From Gammaproteobacteria bacterium (lineage in GTDB: Bacteria; Pseudomonadota; Gammaproteobacteria; DSM-16500), in assembly GCA_004322325.1 (NCBI GenBank), contig SCTP01000343.1, positions 1 through 25,042 of the forward strand: a stretch of DNA of 25,042 bases. The letters run 5' to 3'. The notes under the pieces were generated by a model. That model was not told where the DNA came from. It made no database searches and saw only the letters and a program-made list of their open reading frames with translations. Position numbers and translations under genes: made by a program. Position 1 is the first letter of the stretch. Each line of letters starts with the position of its first letter. Shown in pieces: positions 1 through 9,697 of the stretch.

Positions 1-1462
1 AAAAAACATCTTTTATTTCTTTGACTTTAGAAGAGGTACGCATTTCAACTTCAGTAAGAAACACATCTAAATATTTAACACCAGGAACAACATGCTCATC
101 TTTTACAACATGATCGCGTATAAAATAATCACTAATCTTAAACGAATTCTGCGGAAACCAGCAACGCATTTTTTGAAAAGCATATCCTGGTAAATTGATT
201 GGATGTGGTGCTATAGGTGATTCTTCTAAAATAGCATGCGCATTAACACCACCCATTCCAAATGCACTGAGCCCCGCTCGTAATGGAGTATGCTGCCATT
301 CTGTGTTTTCTTCAACGATATAAAATGGACTATCTTCTAATTTTATATAGGGATTTAGTTTTGTAAAATGAAGAGATTGTGGTATGGTTTTATACCTAAA
401 TGAGAGTAATATTTTGATTAATCCTGCCACACCAGCAGCACTCTCTAAATGCCCAATATTCGTTTTTACTGACCCGATACCACACCTATTTTTTATCGGG
501 TATGCCTCTTTTAATGCTTCGATTTCAATAGGGTCACCTAACGGTGTTCCAGTTCCGTGCGCTTCGATATAACTCACTGAAGAGGGGGAGACATTGGCAT
601 CTTGAAGAGCTGCGCTAATAACGGCTGCTTGTGAAGAAGCTTTAGGTGCAGTTAAAAAATTAGACTTGCCGCCATGAGAAATTGAAATTCCCCTCACGAT
701 TCCCCAAATAGGATCACCATCTTGCTGAGCCTGTTTCAGCGGCTTTAAAAAAATGACACCTACCCCTTCTCCCCTAACATATCCATTGGCTTTTTCATCA
801 AAAGAACGACAAACTCCATCGTCTGATAACATGCCAGATTTACTATGCGATATATACATTGTTGGAGTAAGAATCGCATTCACACCGCCTACTACTGCCG
901 ATTCACACAAGCCAAGTTGAATATCTCTCACAGCATTATTCAGTGCGACCATAAAGCTTGAACAGGCCGTATCCACTACCTCACTTTTGCCATGAAAATC
1001 GAGAAGATAAGACACTCGATTGGCAATGATTGAATGTACCGTACCAGTTGAAAGAAAAGAAATAATCGGAACCTTATTTTCTCTCATTAACTCGGCATAA
1101 TCATTTTTAGATACACCAACATACACACCTATTTTTTTGCCCGCCAAACTTCTAGGATCATAGCCAGCATCTTCAATCGCATGCCAAGTTGCTTCGAGAA
1201 AAATCCTATGTTGCGGATCGATATAATTTGCTTCGGTTGGCGAAATTTTAAAAAAAAGCGGGTCAAATTTATCAATATCTTGAATAAATCCTCCCCATTT
1301 AGGCGTACCAACATACTCTCGCCAATCCCATCTATCAGCGGGAATTTCAGTGACGCTATTGATATTTTGAACAAGGTTATCCCAGTATTCCATGTAATTG
1401 TTCGCACCAGGGAATCGGCAGGACATGCCAATAATAGCAATCTTATCGTTATTTTTGTTCAT
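1..1462 (-). CDS. AT-less polyketide synthase, KS-DH..., 3' end beyond window
   Basis: Elongates a polyketide chain on an ACP. 487 residues are in the window and the frame is still open at base 1. The ketosynthase occupies about residues 7-415: active-site Cys167 in VDTACSSF, His302 in EAHGTGTPLGDP and His338 in KTNIGHLE, so the condensing triad is complete. No acyltransferase follows. A short linker leads straight to the start of a dehydratase hot-dog domain (about 440 onward) with His451-VVKDEHVV-Pro460, which matches HxxxGxxxxP except that Asp replaces the Gly. The second half of the DH and any KR or ACP lie outside. The ATG overlaps the TGA of the upstream PKS gene as ATGA (1459-1462), implying translational coupling. 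The KS family and missing AT are seen directly; substrate and product cannot be told. Confidence 0.93.
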   Translation of the reverse strand, partial: MNKNNDKIAIIGMSCRFPGANNYMEYWDNLVQNINSVTEIPADRWDWREYVGTPKWGGFIQDIDKFDPLFFKISPTEANYIDPQHRIFLEATWHAIEDAGYDPRSLAGKKIGVYVGVSKNDYAELMRENKVPIISFLSTGTVHSIIANRVSYLLDFHGKSEVVDTACSSFMVALNNAVRDIQLGLCESAVVGGVNAILTPTMYISHSKSGMLSDDGVCRSFDEKANGYVRGEGVGVIFLKPLKQAQQDGDPIWGIVRGISISHGGKSNFLTAPKASSQAAVISAALQDANVSPSSVSYIEAHGTGTPLGDPIEIEALKEAYPIKNRCGIGSVKTNIGHLESAAGVAGLIKILLSFRYKTIPQSLHFTKLNPYIKLEDSPFYIVEENTEWQHTPLRAGLSAFGMGGVNAHAILEESPIAPHPINLPGYAFQKMRCWFPQNSFKISDYFIRDHVVKDEHVVPGVKYLDVFLTEVEMRTSSKVKEIKDVF

Positions 1463-4400
1463 ATTAATAATCCATTAGATCGAATAATAATGTCAGAGGC
1501 TAATTCATTAACTGATTTGGTTGTTGTAATGTTATTTAATGGCAAGAGTATCGCCAGATGTTTTTCAATTTTTGCTCTTAGCTGAAGCGCCATGATCGAA
1601 TCCATTAGTTCACCTAAATGAATATTTTCATCTAATTGACTAACCTCCATACCGACGATGTCACTGACTTCAGTTTGAAGAAAAGTTAGCACATCAATTG
1701 ACTTATCTATCTGATTAATTTCAACCGTCTCCATGGACTTTTTTAAGAGCTCAAGCGCTTCTTTTTTCATAATGTGGAATTCAACGCCATCCACTTTAGC
1801 AACCAAGGTACCTTTTTCGTTGTAGAATTTAAAATCTGTAATCCATTTATTATCGAGCACATCTTTATTCGCTAAAACAGCATGAGCCCATAATTCTTTA
1901 TAATGATCTAACCCACTGTCGTCATAAATAACAAATCGTTTGACAGAGACAGCAATACATGTTGCCTCATCTCCTTGAGCTTTTTTTAAATTTTCATCTG
2001 GAATGGCAGCCATTGCTAATGGTAAAGACATGTAAACTTGTAAAAAACATCCTGTTAGATCAGCTATACCAATTCTTTTTTTGTAATTTTCAAAATTTCT
2101 AATGACGCCAATTGCTTCAAAGTCTTTTCTCCATACATTCTCCATAAAGTGATAGCTCGTTCCCAAGATGAAATCATCACCCCAAAATAAATCAAAAAAT
2201 TCTTTCATGTTATATTTAACGTCATAAGTATTAACAACTTCAGGGTCAAATGTTAATATTTCTTCAGGAACCTGTGGAAGATCAGTGACTTCAGCACCCG
2301 AGCTTAATCCCCATTCTTTGTTGATGATATTTTTCTTGTCAGAATAAGCATGAACGTTATAAACATAGTCATGCGAAGATGTTTTATCAATCAACGTTCT
2401 TATTTTATATTTATCCCCTTTATGCAACATAATAGGTTGAGCTATTTTTAAATTTTCAATCTTTGTAAATTTATAGCTAGGATCGACCTTCTTAATGGCT
2501 TGAATGGCCAAATCAATGTAACCAACCGCTGGGAATAAGGCAAATTCAAAGGTCAAATGATCGCCGATCAAAGGGTAAGTTTCGTACTCTAATTCTGTCG
2601 AAAATGTCCACTGTCTCAGAACATTAGAAGACTTATTTTCCACATTAACGCTACGTTTTTCTGGGCTAGCAATCTGAGGAATGGCGCTCCTGTCGATGAC
2701 TTGAAACACTATATTAGTCATCTTACAAAGAACATGACCCTCTACATCATACATAGTCACATCGCCATTATATTGACAATGATCGTCGGAGCATTTTTTT
2801 ATTTCCGCTACAGCATATAATTCTTCTTTCAATAAACTTTCATAGAAAAAACATGAATCATAGCCTGTACCAATAAACGCTTTGTCTTGGCTATCCAACT
2901 CAATTATTCTATTGTACGGTAGTGCGCCTTTAAACAGTAATCCGGTTAAATAAGCTATTAATGATTCTGGATCAAGGCCGTATGCATTGGTTCGTTTAAT
3001 AAAATCTATTGGGCGGCATAAACCAACGGCAATGACGCCATCATTTCGCCATATTTTATCGAAAATATGGAAGGGCTTTCCTAAGATAAAATTATTGCCC
3101 CAAAATTTACCGTAAAAGTCGTCTCCGTTATATACTTCTTTACACTTATTCACATAAGATGGATCAATTTTTACAGCTGAAATGTGATTTCTTTGAATAT
3201 CTATACTGGCATACATGCAATCGTTATCTTCCCCCTCTGAAACTTGCGGGAAGAACTTAACACGATAAGATTCTGTTTGATTAACAAAATCAAGCTTTTC
3301 AAATGTTACTCGAAGATCAACACATTGTTTTTCGAAGATAATAGGCCGCAGCAAAGTCACATTACCAAATGAAAACCGATGCAAGGATTTTTCACCAAGC
3401 CATTCTTTTGCGATCTTAAGTGCTGTGTCTAAATAGATAGACCCGGTTAAAATAACCGTACCAAATATTCGATGCTCCCGGATAGTCGGCACAGAATCAA
3501 TATCGAGTGAAAACAAATAGCTTGCTTGTTGGAACGTGTAATCAGTACCCTGGGACTTGTACCAACATCTTTTCTTTTTATAGACCGGAAGAGTAATCGT
3601 TTTCGTTCTAGCAGATTCTTGAGCTTCTTCTAAAATAGCATGAGCATTCGTACCACTCGCTCCAAATGAACTCACAGTGGCGACTCTTCTTTTGTTTTCT
3701 GGCCACTCTAAATTATCTTTAACTACGTTTAATGCGCTATTTTCCCAATCAAAATTACTATTTAATCGACTCACCGGAAAATGAGCAGGAATTTTCTTAT
3801 TATAAATGGAGAGGGCAACTTTAATCAGTCCAGCCACCCCGGCTGCCGCCTCTAAATGTCCGAAATTAGATTTAATGGAGCTAATATTTAATGGTTCATT
3901 TTTTGAACGATCTTGGCCATAAACAGCATTCAAAGCCTCCAGCTCAATCGGATCACCTAAAAATGTTCCCGTACCATGGGCTTCGCTATAAGAAATATCC
4001 TTCGCTTCAATATCAGTCCCTGCTAAAGTTTCTTGTAACAGCATTTTCTGTGAGGAGGAAATAGGAACCGTTAACCCACTTTTTTTCCCATCATGTTTAA
4101 CTAATGTATTTTTAATAGTGGCATAGATCCGATCTCCATCCGCGACAGCATCGATTAAACGCTTTAAAATTACAACACCACAACCTTCACCACGTGCATA
4201 ACCATCTGCTCCATCATCAAAAGTTTTACAACGACCATCTGACGCTAGCATATTGCCATTTTTTAATAATAAAAATGTTTGTGGCGTCAACATTAAACTG
4301 ACGCCACCAGCAATGGCCATATTACATTCTTGAGCTCTTAAACTCTGCACGGCATTATGAATTGCCACTAAAGAAGAGGAACAAGCCGTATCAATCGCTA

Positions 4401-4980
4401 AGGAAGGACCATTTAAGCCTAATAGATAAGAAACACGGCCCGCAGCGAAATTTAAGCAATTGCCAGAGGTGATGTAGGCATTCAGTTCCTCTGCTGATAA
4501 TTCACTTAACATCATTTGCAAATATTCACTGTGAGTGATTCCGCAAAATACGCCCGTATTACTACCACTTATACTTTTAGGATCTATACCAGCATCTATC
4601 AGTGCCTTCCATGTATCTTCTAAAAAAAGCCGATGTTGAGGATCTAAATAATTGGCTTCTTTCGGAGGAATGCCAAAAAATAGAGGATCAAATTCAGAAA
4701 AATCTTGGGAAATAAAACCACCTTTAAAAAAGTTCTTCTCATAATCGATATTGGCAGTATTGGTCAGATCCCACCTTTGTTTGATTGGTTCACAGATTCC
4801 ATCACCTTTATCAGAAATAAATTGCCAAAATTCCTCAGGGGTAGAGACATTACCAGGAAAAGTACAGCCGATGCCAATAATAGCAATTGGCTCATTTTTT
4901 TCTAACTTTAGCTGTAATAATTCTTTCTTTAACCTACGAATTTCTAGAATTGATTGTTTTATTAACTCATCTTCACTCAT
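1459..4980 (-). CDS. Trans-AT polyketide synthase, KS-DH-like-DH-like-ACP
   Basis: 1173 residues. A charged N-terminal helix (residues 1-28) looks like a coiled-coil docking segment for the C-terminus of the upstream PKS. KS about 30-455: Cys200 (IDTACSSS), His335 (EAHGTGTF), His375 (SNFGHLEAAA), all intact. No AT. Two dehydratase-like double-hot-dog regions follow. The first (about 485-765) has His503-xxx-Gly-xxxx-Thr512 where Pro is expected; the second (about 790-1072) has His808-xxx-Glu-xxxx-Pro817 where Gly is expected. Both carry the same FWGxxFILG stretch (627-634 and 932-939), pointing to internal duplication. An ACP ends the protein (about 1095-1165), with phosphopantetheine Ser1128 in LMDSIMALQ. 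No KR is present. The start overlaps the previous stop by 8 nt, with AGAAGG upstream. The DH-like domains may be inactive, or one may be a pyran-synthase-like cyclase; the sequence does not decide. Confidence 0.93.
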   Translation of the reverse strand: MSEDELIKQSILEIRRLKKELLQLKLEKNEPIAIIGIGCTFPGNVSTPEEFWQFISDKGDGICEPIKQRWDLTNTANIDYEKNFFKGGFISQDFSEFDPLFFGIPPKEANYLDPQHRLFLEDTWKALIDAGIDPKSISGSNTGVFCGITHSEYLQMMLSELSAEELNAYITSGNCLNFAAGRVSYLLGLNGPSLAIDTACSSSLVAIHNAVQSLRAQECNMAIAGGVSLMLTPQTFLLLKNGNMLASDGRCKTFDDGADGYARGEGCGVVILKRLIDAVADGDRIYATIKNTLVKHDGKKSGLTVPISSSQKMLLQETLAGTDIEAKDISYSEAHGTGTFLGDPIELEALNAVYGQDRSKNEPLNISSIKSNFGHLEAAAGVAGLIKVALSIYNKKIPAHFPVSRLNSNFDWENSALNVVKDNLEWPENKRRVATVSSFGASGTNAHAILEEAQESARTKTITLPVYKKKRCWYKSQGTDYTFQQASYLFSLDIDSVPTIREHRIFGTVILTGSIYLDTALKIAKEWLGEKSLHRFSFGNVTLLRPIIFEKQCVDLRVTFEKLDFVNQTESYRVKFFPQVSEGEDNDCMYASIDIQRNHISAVKIDPSYVNKCKEVYNGDDFYGKFWGNNFILGKPFHIFDKIWRNDGVIAVGLCRPIDFIKRTNAYGLDPESLIAYLTGLLFKGALPYNRIIELDSQDKAFIGTGYDSCFFYESLLKEELYAVAEIKKCSDDHCQYNGDVTMYDVEGHVLCKMTNIVFQVIDRSAIPQIASPEKRSVNVENKSSNVLRQWTFSTELEYETYPLIGDHLTFEFALFPAVGYIDLAIQAIKKVDPSYKFTKIENLKIAQPIMLHKGDKYKIRTLIDKTSSHDYVYNVHAYSDKKNIINKEWGLSSGAEVTDLPQVPEEILTFDPEVVNTYDVKYNMKEFFDLFWGDDFILGTSYHFMENVWRKDFEAIGVIRNFENYKKRIGIADLTGCFLQVYMSLPLAMAAIPDENLKKAQGDEATCIAVSVKRFVIYDDSGLDHYKELWAHAVLANKDVLDNKWITDFKFYNEKGTLVAKVDGVEFHIMKKEALELLKKSMETVEINQIDKSIDVLTFLQTEVSDIVGMEVSQLDENIHLGELMDSIMALQLRAKIEKHLAILLPLNNITTTKSVNELASDIIIRSNGLLI

Positions 4981-7900
4981 AAATCACCTTCTGCAAAAAA
5001 TTTAATAAATCATTTTTTTCAATGCCATCAAATTCAGATTTTGTTTGCACTTGAAAGTGATGAGTAAGAAAATAATTTGTCAGTAACTGTAAGGTATTGC
5101 AATCAAATAATGTGGTGGTTGTAATTTTAATTCCCATTAATTTTTTAATTTTTTTCGTAAAATCAATACACGTTAACGAATCCATACCTAAATCAAAAAA
5201 TCCGATATTTTCTTCAATGTGGCTTCTTTCGGCGATACCCAAAACATCGCCAACTAATTTCTTGAGCTCATTAAGAATGAACAGGCGCTTTTCATTTTCT
5301 GAAGCACAAGAAGCCAGATTGGTAATGAATAATGGATCATTGTTTTTCATCTCGACACTTTCAGATTTAGTGTTAAGGCGTTCAAACAATGTTATTCCTC
5401 GTTGCACATTCATCACTTCCAAAAATAATGGCCAATGAATGGGTGCAACTACTTTCTTTCGACTATTAGAATTCATTATCGATTCTAATTGTCGCAAGCC
5501 TTCGTCTGGAAGTGTCTCTTTAACACCGACAGATTTGAAATATTCTTCTTTATTTTTAGGTATAATCCCACTATTTTTCCATAAACCACCCCAACTGATG
5601 CTCATCGCAGGGCGACCGTTCATTTCACAATAGTCAGTATACGCATCTAAGAAATAGTTTCCTGCGCTATAATGGCCACCTGTTGCTGCTCCCCAAACAG
5701 AGGCGCCAGATGAAAATAGAACAAACCAATCTAATTGACAGCCTTCAAGAATTTCATGCAATACCCATGTCCCTTGAACTTTAGCTGAAACGACACTTTC
5801 AAATTCATCAAATGACATGTTTTGTAATAAGCTTTCTTTGTATGATCCCGCCAAATGAAAGACGCCTCGCAACTCAATTCCTTTAAGATAAGTGCTCATT
5901 TGGTTTAAGTCAGTGACATCCGCTTGAACAATTTCAACTTCTGTACCACGGCTCTCAATGCGTTTAATGGCGTCTGGTTTTTTGCCTGACTCTAATCCGC
6001 GTCGACTCAGTAATACTATCTTTTTTACTTTAAATGATGACAGCCATTCTGCGACCAACAATCCCAAGGCACCCAGCCCACCGGTGATGAGATAAATACC
6101 ATCCTGTTTAATCTCTATGTTTTTACTGACTTCGATTTGGCACGGTTCTAAACGAGAGACGTAACGAGTATTTTGCCGATATACGACCTCACCTTCCTCT
6201 GACATGCTATTGATTTCATCGAATAAATTTTCGACATTTATTTCTTCATTCAAATTGATATCAATGATTGCTCGAAAAAGTGATGGATGCTCTAACAGTA
6301 AAGTTTTTGCCATTCCCCACAAAGGGGCACAGCTTAAATTAATTTTATTATTTTTTAATTTTTGTACATTGGCGCAGACTATCCATAAATGCAATGTTAA
6401 TTGCTCTTGCATAGAAGCAAACAGTTGAATTTGCTCTAAAGCAGTTCGGCATGCAAATTGATATGCTGTTTGCTGCTCTGGATTCGAATCGAGAGGCCAA
6501 AAATTCACAATATAAAATGTCTGACTGGTTGATTTACTTCTAATCTCTTCAAAAACTTCCAGATAATTAGCTTGATAGTATATTTGATGAGCTTTAATGT
6601 TTTTCTTCACTAAGAGATTGTAAAAATTCTTGCCCACTCCCTGATTATCACAAAATAAAATATACTCGCCCTCTTTAGCTTGAGTAGTATTAGATAATGG
6701 CATTTCATACCAACTCACATCATAAGTATCTTTTATTTGACTGAGCCAATGATATGTTTTTTCAAATGGATAGGTCGGTAGAGATATTCTTCTCACCTGA
6801 TTTTTCTTTATATAGAGCTTATGCCAATCAATATTAGCACCCAAGATCCAAAGCTGAGCTAAATAATCAAGATTATTGGTAGATAAATAGTATTCTTCTA
6901 AATCAGAATTAAAAACAATATTGGAGTTACCATAGTACACAGAATTCTCGGTTAGTTTTTTCAGCAAATCTTTTCCATCATGAGCAATCACAGCCAGCCT
7001 GAAATCAAAAGGCTCTCTGCCAACTTGCAAAGTATAAGCCATGTCATCTAAATTAAATGCTGAATCATTTTTTTCGAGAAAATCACAATAACTCTTAATA
7101 TAACGCTTAAGTGCGTTCTCTGTTTTTGCAGAAAAAATAAATAAATTTGAACCTGACTGCTTACTATTATCTATACGAGCGTCTTGATATTCCTCTAGGA
7201 CAACATGTGCATTCACGCCGCCAAAACCAAAGGAACTCACACCCGCACGTCTAGGCATCCCTTTCCTATTTTCCCATGCGGTGGTATTGCCCATTAAATA
7301 AAATGGACTGTTTTCAAGATGAATATTTTTATTCTGCGTCACTAAATGTAAGTGTGCTGGAATTTTTTTATGTCGCATTGACAGTAAAACTTTAATCACA
7401 CCTGCAATACCCGCTGCCGCCTCCAAATGCCCAATATTAGTTTTAACGGATCCCAAAGCACAGTAGTGCTTAGCTGAAGATTTAAAAGCTGAAATAAGAC
7501 CATTTATCTCGATGGGATCTCCGAGTGAGGTAGCCGTGCCATGCGTTTCAACATAACTGATGGTATCAGAAGAAATAGAGGCCATTTTTAACGCGTCTTC
7601 AATCACTTCCGCTTGCGCAAAAGGATTAGGAGCCGTCAATGAACTGGTATGACCACCATGATTAACCGCTATCCCTTTAATTAATCCATAAATATGATCA
7701 CCATCAGCGATGGATGAGCTCAGTTTTTTTAGAACAAGCGCTGCCACCCCTTCTCCTCTTACATATCCATCTGCCGAATCATCAAAAGTTCGGCATTTAC
7801 CTGATTTGCTAAGCATATTTGCATTGGATAGGGCCACATAAACGCTTGAACTTAATATAATATTTGCACCACAGACAATAGCCATCTCACATTCATTATT

Positions 7901-9574
7901 TCTTAATAAGTGAAAAGCACGATGTAATGCCACCAGTGAAGATGAACAAGCGGTATCAACGGATTCGCTCGGGCCTTTAAAATTAAATAAGTAAGAAATA
8001 CGATTAGATGCCATGCAATGCACCACACCTGTCGACGCATAGGCGTGTGTAAACTGATTGTTTTCCAAAATAAGCTGTAAATAATCAAATGTTCCAATGC
8101 CAACAACAACAGCCAATTTTTTCCCGGAATACTCACTCATTCGATAACCGGCATCTTCCACCGCTTGCCATACGACTTGGATCAATTTTCGCTGCATTGG
8201 ATCCATCAGTTGCGCTTCTTTGGGTGAGATGTTAAAAAATGAGGCATCGAATGCTTCGACATCGTTTATAAACCCACCCCACTTTATATCCGTTTTCTTA
8301 GTTTGATTGTCTGGGCTACCATAAATTTCTTTCCAATCCCAACGGTTTTCAGGAATTTCAGTAATTAGATCTCGGCCGTTTTCAAGGTTATCCCAAAATT
8401 CATTACAACTATCAGACTGAGGAAATACACCCGCCAGCCCTATTACAGCGATAGATTCCTGTTTTTCTGCCGTTTTTGTTTTTCCTAAAACATACACTAC
8501 TTCTTCGTGTATGTAGCCCATATCACCCGTTTTAATATTTTCTTGATCGGAGATCCATATTTCACCTATCTCACCGTCTTTTATTTGAATTTCAATGCCA
8601 TTTACTTTTTTTCCACTTCCAGCAATGTCCCCTGAACGCTCATTATATATACCCGTACTCACTAAGGGTGCTTCTGCCATTCCATAACTAGGATACATCG
8701 CTGTTTTTTTAAACCCATAATGTTGATATTTAAAAATAAAACGATCAATGACGTCACGACTAATTTTTTCAGCGCCAATATAGGCGACAGACCAACTCGA
8801 TAAATTTAATTTATCGGAAATATTTTTATCTAACAGCATTTCATAAAAGAACGCCGTTCCGCCACTAAACGTGATGTCATATTTTGAAATGGCTGTTAGC
8901 CATATTAATGGCTCCAAAGGGCGGTCGATGTCGGAAAATACATAGGCAGGAATACCAGCGTAAAATGGTTGTAATATGCCATAGAATAAACCCATATAAT
9001 GATGATAAGGAACCCAGCTTAATGAGCGATCTTCTTTTGACAACCCATAACTATCTTTAATTCGTTTTAAGTGCTTGATCAGATCTGAATGACTATGCAA
9101 TACACCTTTTAGGTTTAGCGCCAACGAGTTACTGCTTATGATTAAATTTTTATTCGTCTTAAACTCAAACTCATCATAGATGATAAATTTCATTAAATCT
9201 AAATTAATGCTTTTTAATTGATTAAAAATGCTTCTCGTGGTTAATATCCCATCAATATTACCCTCTTTGACTACTTTTAGCAGCTCATCAATAGAAACAG
9301 GAAATAGAATAGCAATAGCGCCACTATAGAATGTCCCGAATAACGCTGGGATAAAATCACTATTTTTATTGAAAAGTAATATTATATTTTTAGCGGAGGG
9401 GAGTTGGGTTTGAATTTCAGAAGCAATCAGTAACGCTCTTTTATGAAGGTCGATATTTGTTATCTTATCAATCTCTTCGCCTACATTATCTAATAGAGTA
9501 TAAGCAACAACATCTGGCTCTCGTTCCGAACGTTCAAAAAGTGTTGCAGTCAATCCCGTTAACTTACCACCCAT
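4973..9574 (-). CDS. Trans-AT PKS with degenerate FAAL-like domain, KS, KR, ACP
   Basis: 1533 residues, the first gene of the PKS transcript. Residues 1-370 resemble fatty-acyl-AMP ligases (WVPYHHYMGL at 187-196, LSSWSVAYIGAE, YPSYGMAEA at 294-302, TGDMG at 349-353). However, the glycine-rich ATP loop is degraded (SSNSLALNLKG at 147-157), the usual HHDMG Asp is Tyr, and the whole C-terminal lid with its catalytic Lys is absent. KS follows directly at about 373-795: Cys543, His678, His716 all present. An AT-docking/linker region (about 810-940) contains no AT. KR about 950-1390: NADPH motif GGLGALG 1165-1171, Lys1265, Ser1289, Tyr1302, Asn1306. There is no LDD motif and a VWG Trp is present, consistent with A-type stereochemistry. 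ACP about 1425-1500 with Ser1466 in LGMDSL. A short helical tail may dock to the next protein. Good SD (GAGGGAGA) before the ATG. Confidence 0.94.
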   Translation of the reverse strand: MGGKLTGLTATLFERSEREPDVVAYTLLDNVGEEIDKITNIDLHKRALLIASEIQTQLPSAKNIILLFNKNSDFIPALFGTFYSGAIAILFPVSIDELLKVVKEGNIDGILTTRSIFNQLKSINLDLMKFIIYDEFEFKTNKNLIISSNSLALNLKGVLHSHSDLIKHLKRIKDSYGLSKEDRSLSWVPYHHYMGLFYGILQPFYAGIPAYVFSDIDRPLEPLIWLTAISKYDITFSGGTAFFYEMLLDKNISDKLNLSSWSVAYIGAEKISRDVIDRFIFKYQHYGFKKTAMYPSYGMAEAPLVSTGIYNERSGDIAGSGKKVNGIEIQIKDGEIGEIWISDQENIKTGDMGYIHEEVVYVLGKTKTAEKQESIAVIGLAGVFPQSDSCNEFWDNLENGRDLITEIPENRWDWKEIYGSPDNQTKKTDIKWGGFINDVEAFDASFFNISPKEAQLMDPMQRKLIQVVWQAVEDAGYRMSEYSGKKLAVVVGIGTFDYLQLILENNQFTHAYASTGVVHCMASNRISYLFNFKGPSESVDTACSSSLVALHRAFHLLRNNECEMAIVCGANIILSSSVYVALSNANMLSKSGKCRTFDDSADGYVRGEGVAALVLKKLSSSIADGDHIYGLIKGIAVNHGGHTSSLTAPNPFAQAEVIEDALKMASISSDTISYVETHGTATSLGDPIEINGLISAFKSSAKHYCALGSVKTNIGHLEAAAGIAGVIKVLLSMRHKKIPAHLHLVTQNKNIHLENSPFYLMGNTTAWENRKGMPRRAGVSSFGFGGVNAHVVLEEYQDARIDNSKQSGSNLFIFSAKTENALKRYIKSYCDFLEKNDSAFNLDDMAYTLQVGREPFDFRLAVIAHDGKDLLKKLTENSVYYGNSNIVFNSDLEEYYLSTNNLDYLAQLWILGANIDWHKLYIKKNQVRRISLPTYPFEKTYHWLSQIKDTYDVSWYEMPLSNTTQAKEGEYILFCDNQGVGKNFYNLLVKKNIKAHQIYYQANYLEVFEEIRSKSTSQTFYIVNFWPLDSNPEQQTAYQFACRTALEQIQLFASMQEQLTLHLWIVCANVQKLKNNKINLSCAPLWGMAKTLLLEHPSLFRAIIDINLNEEINVENLFDEINSMSEEGEVVYRQNTRYVSRLEPCQIEVSKNIEIKQDGIYLITGGLGALGLLVAEWLSSFKVKKIVLLSRRGLESGKKPDAIKRIESRGTEVEIVQADVTDLNQMSTYLKGIELRGVFHLAGSYKESLLQNMSFDEFESVVSAKVQGTWVLHEILEGCQLDWFVLFSSGASVWGAATGGHYSAGNYFLDAYTDYCEMNGRPAMSISWGGLWKNSGIIPKNKEEYFKSVGVKETLPDEGLRQLESIMNSNSRKKVVAPIHWPLFLEVMNVQRGITLFERLNTKSESVEMKNNDPLFITNLASCASENEKRLFILNELKKLVGDVLGIAERSHIEENIGFFDLGMDSLTCIDFTKKIKKLMGIKITTTTLFDCNTLQLLTNYFLTHHFQVQTKSEFDGIEKNDLLNFLQKVIYE

Positions 9575-9578
9575 TTAT

Positions 9579-9624
9579 TCTCCCTCTATTTACGCTTATA
9601 TTTAAAGCCGGAGTATTCTATCAA
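9579..9624 (-). promoter_or_regulatory. Candidate promoter and RBS for the PKS genes
   Basis: Reading the minus strand, TTGATA (9624-9619) and TATAAG (9600-9595) are each one base from the sigma-70 consensus and lie 18 nt apart. A strong purine-rich SD, GAGGGAGA (9586-9579), precedes the ATG at 9574. The implied leader is very short, about a dozen bases before the start codon. The match is from eye only, in AT-rich DNA. Confidence 0.35.
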
Positions 9625-9697
9625 AAATTATTTTAGTAAGATATACTCTTTCAAAATTCACAAATGCGTAATTAAAGCATTCAATAAGGAACTTAAC

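Noticed and set aside
1181..1585. 134-codon plus-strand ORF opposite the KS start
   Set aside because: Antisense to KS and ACP coding sequence with conserved motifs; no independent support.
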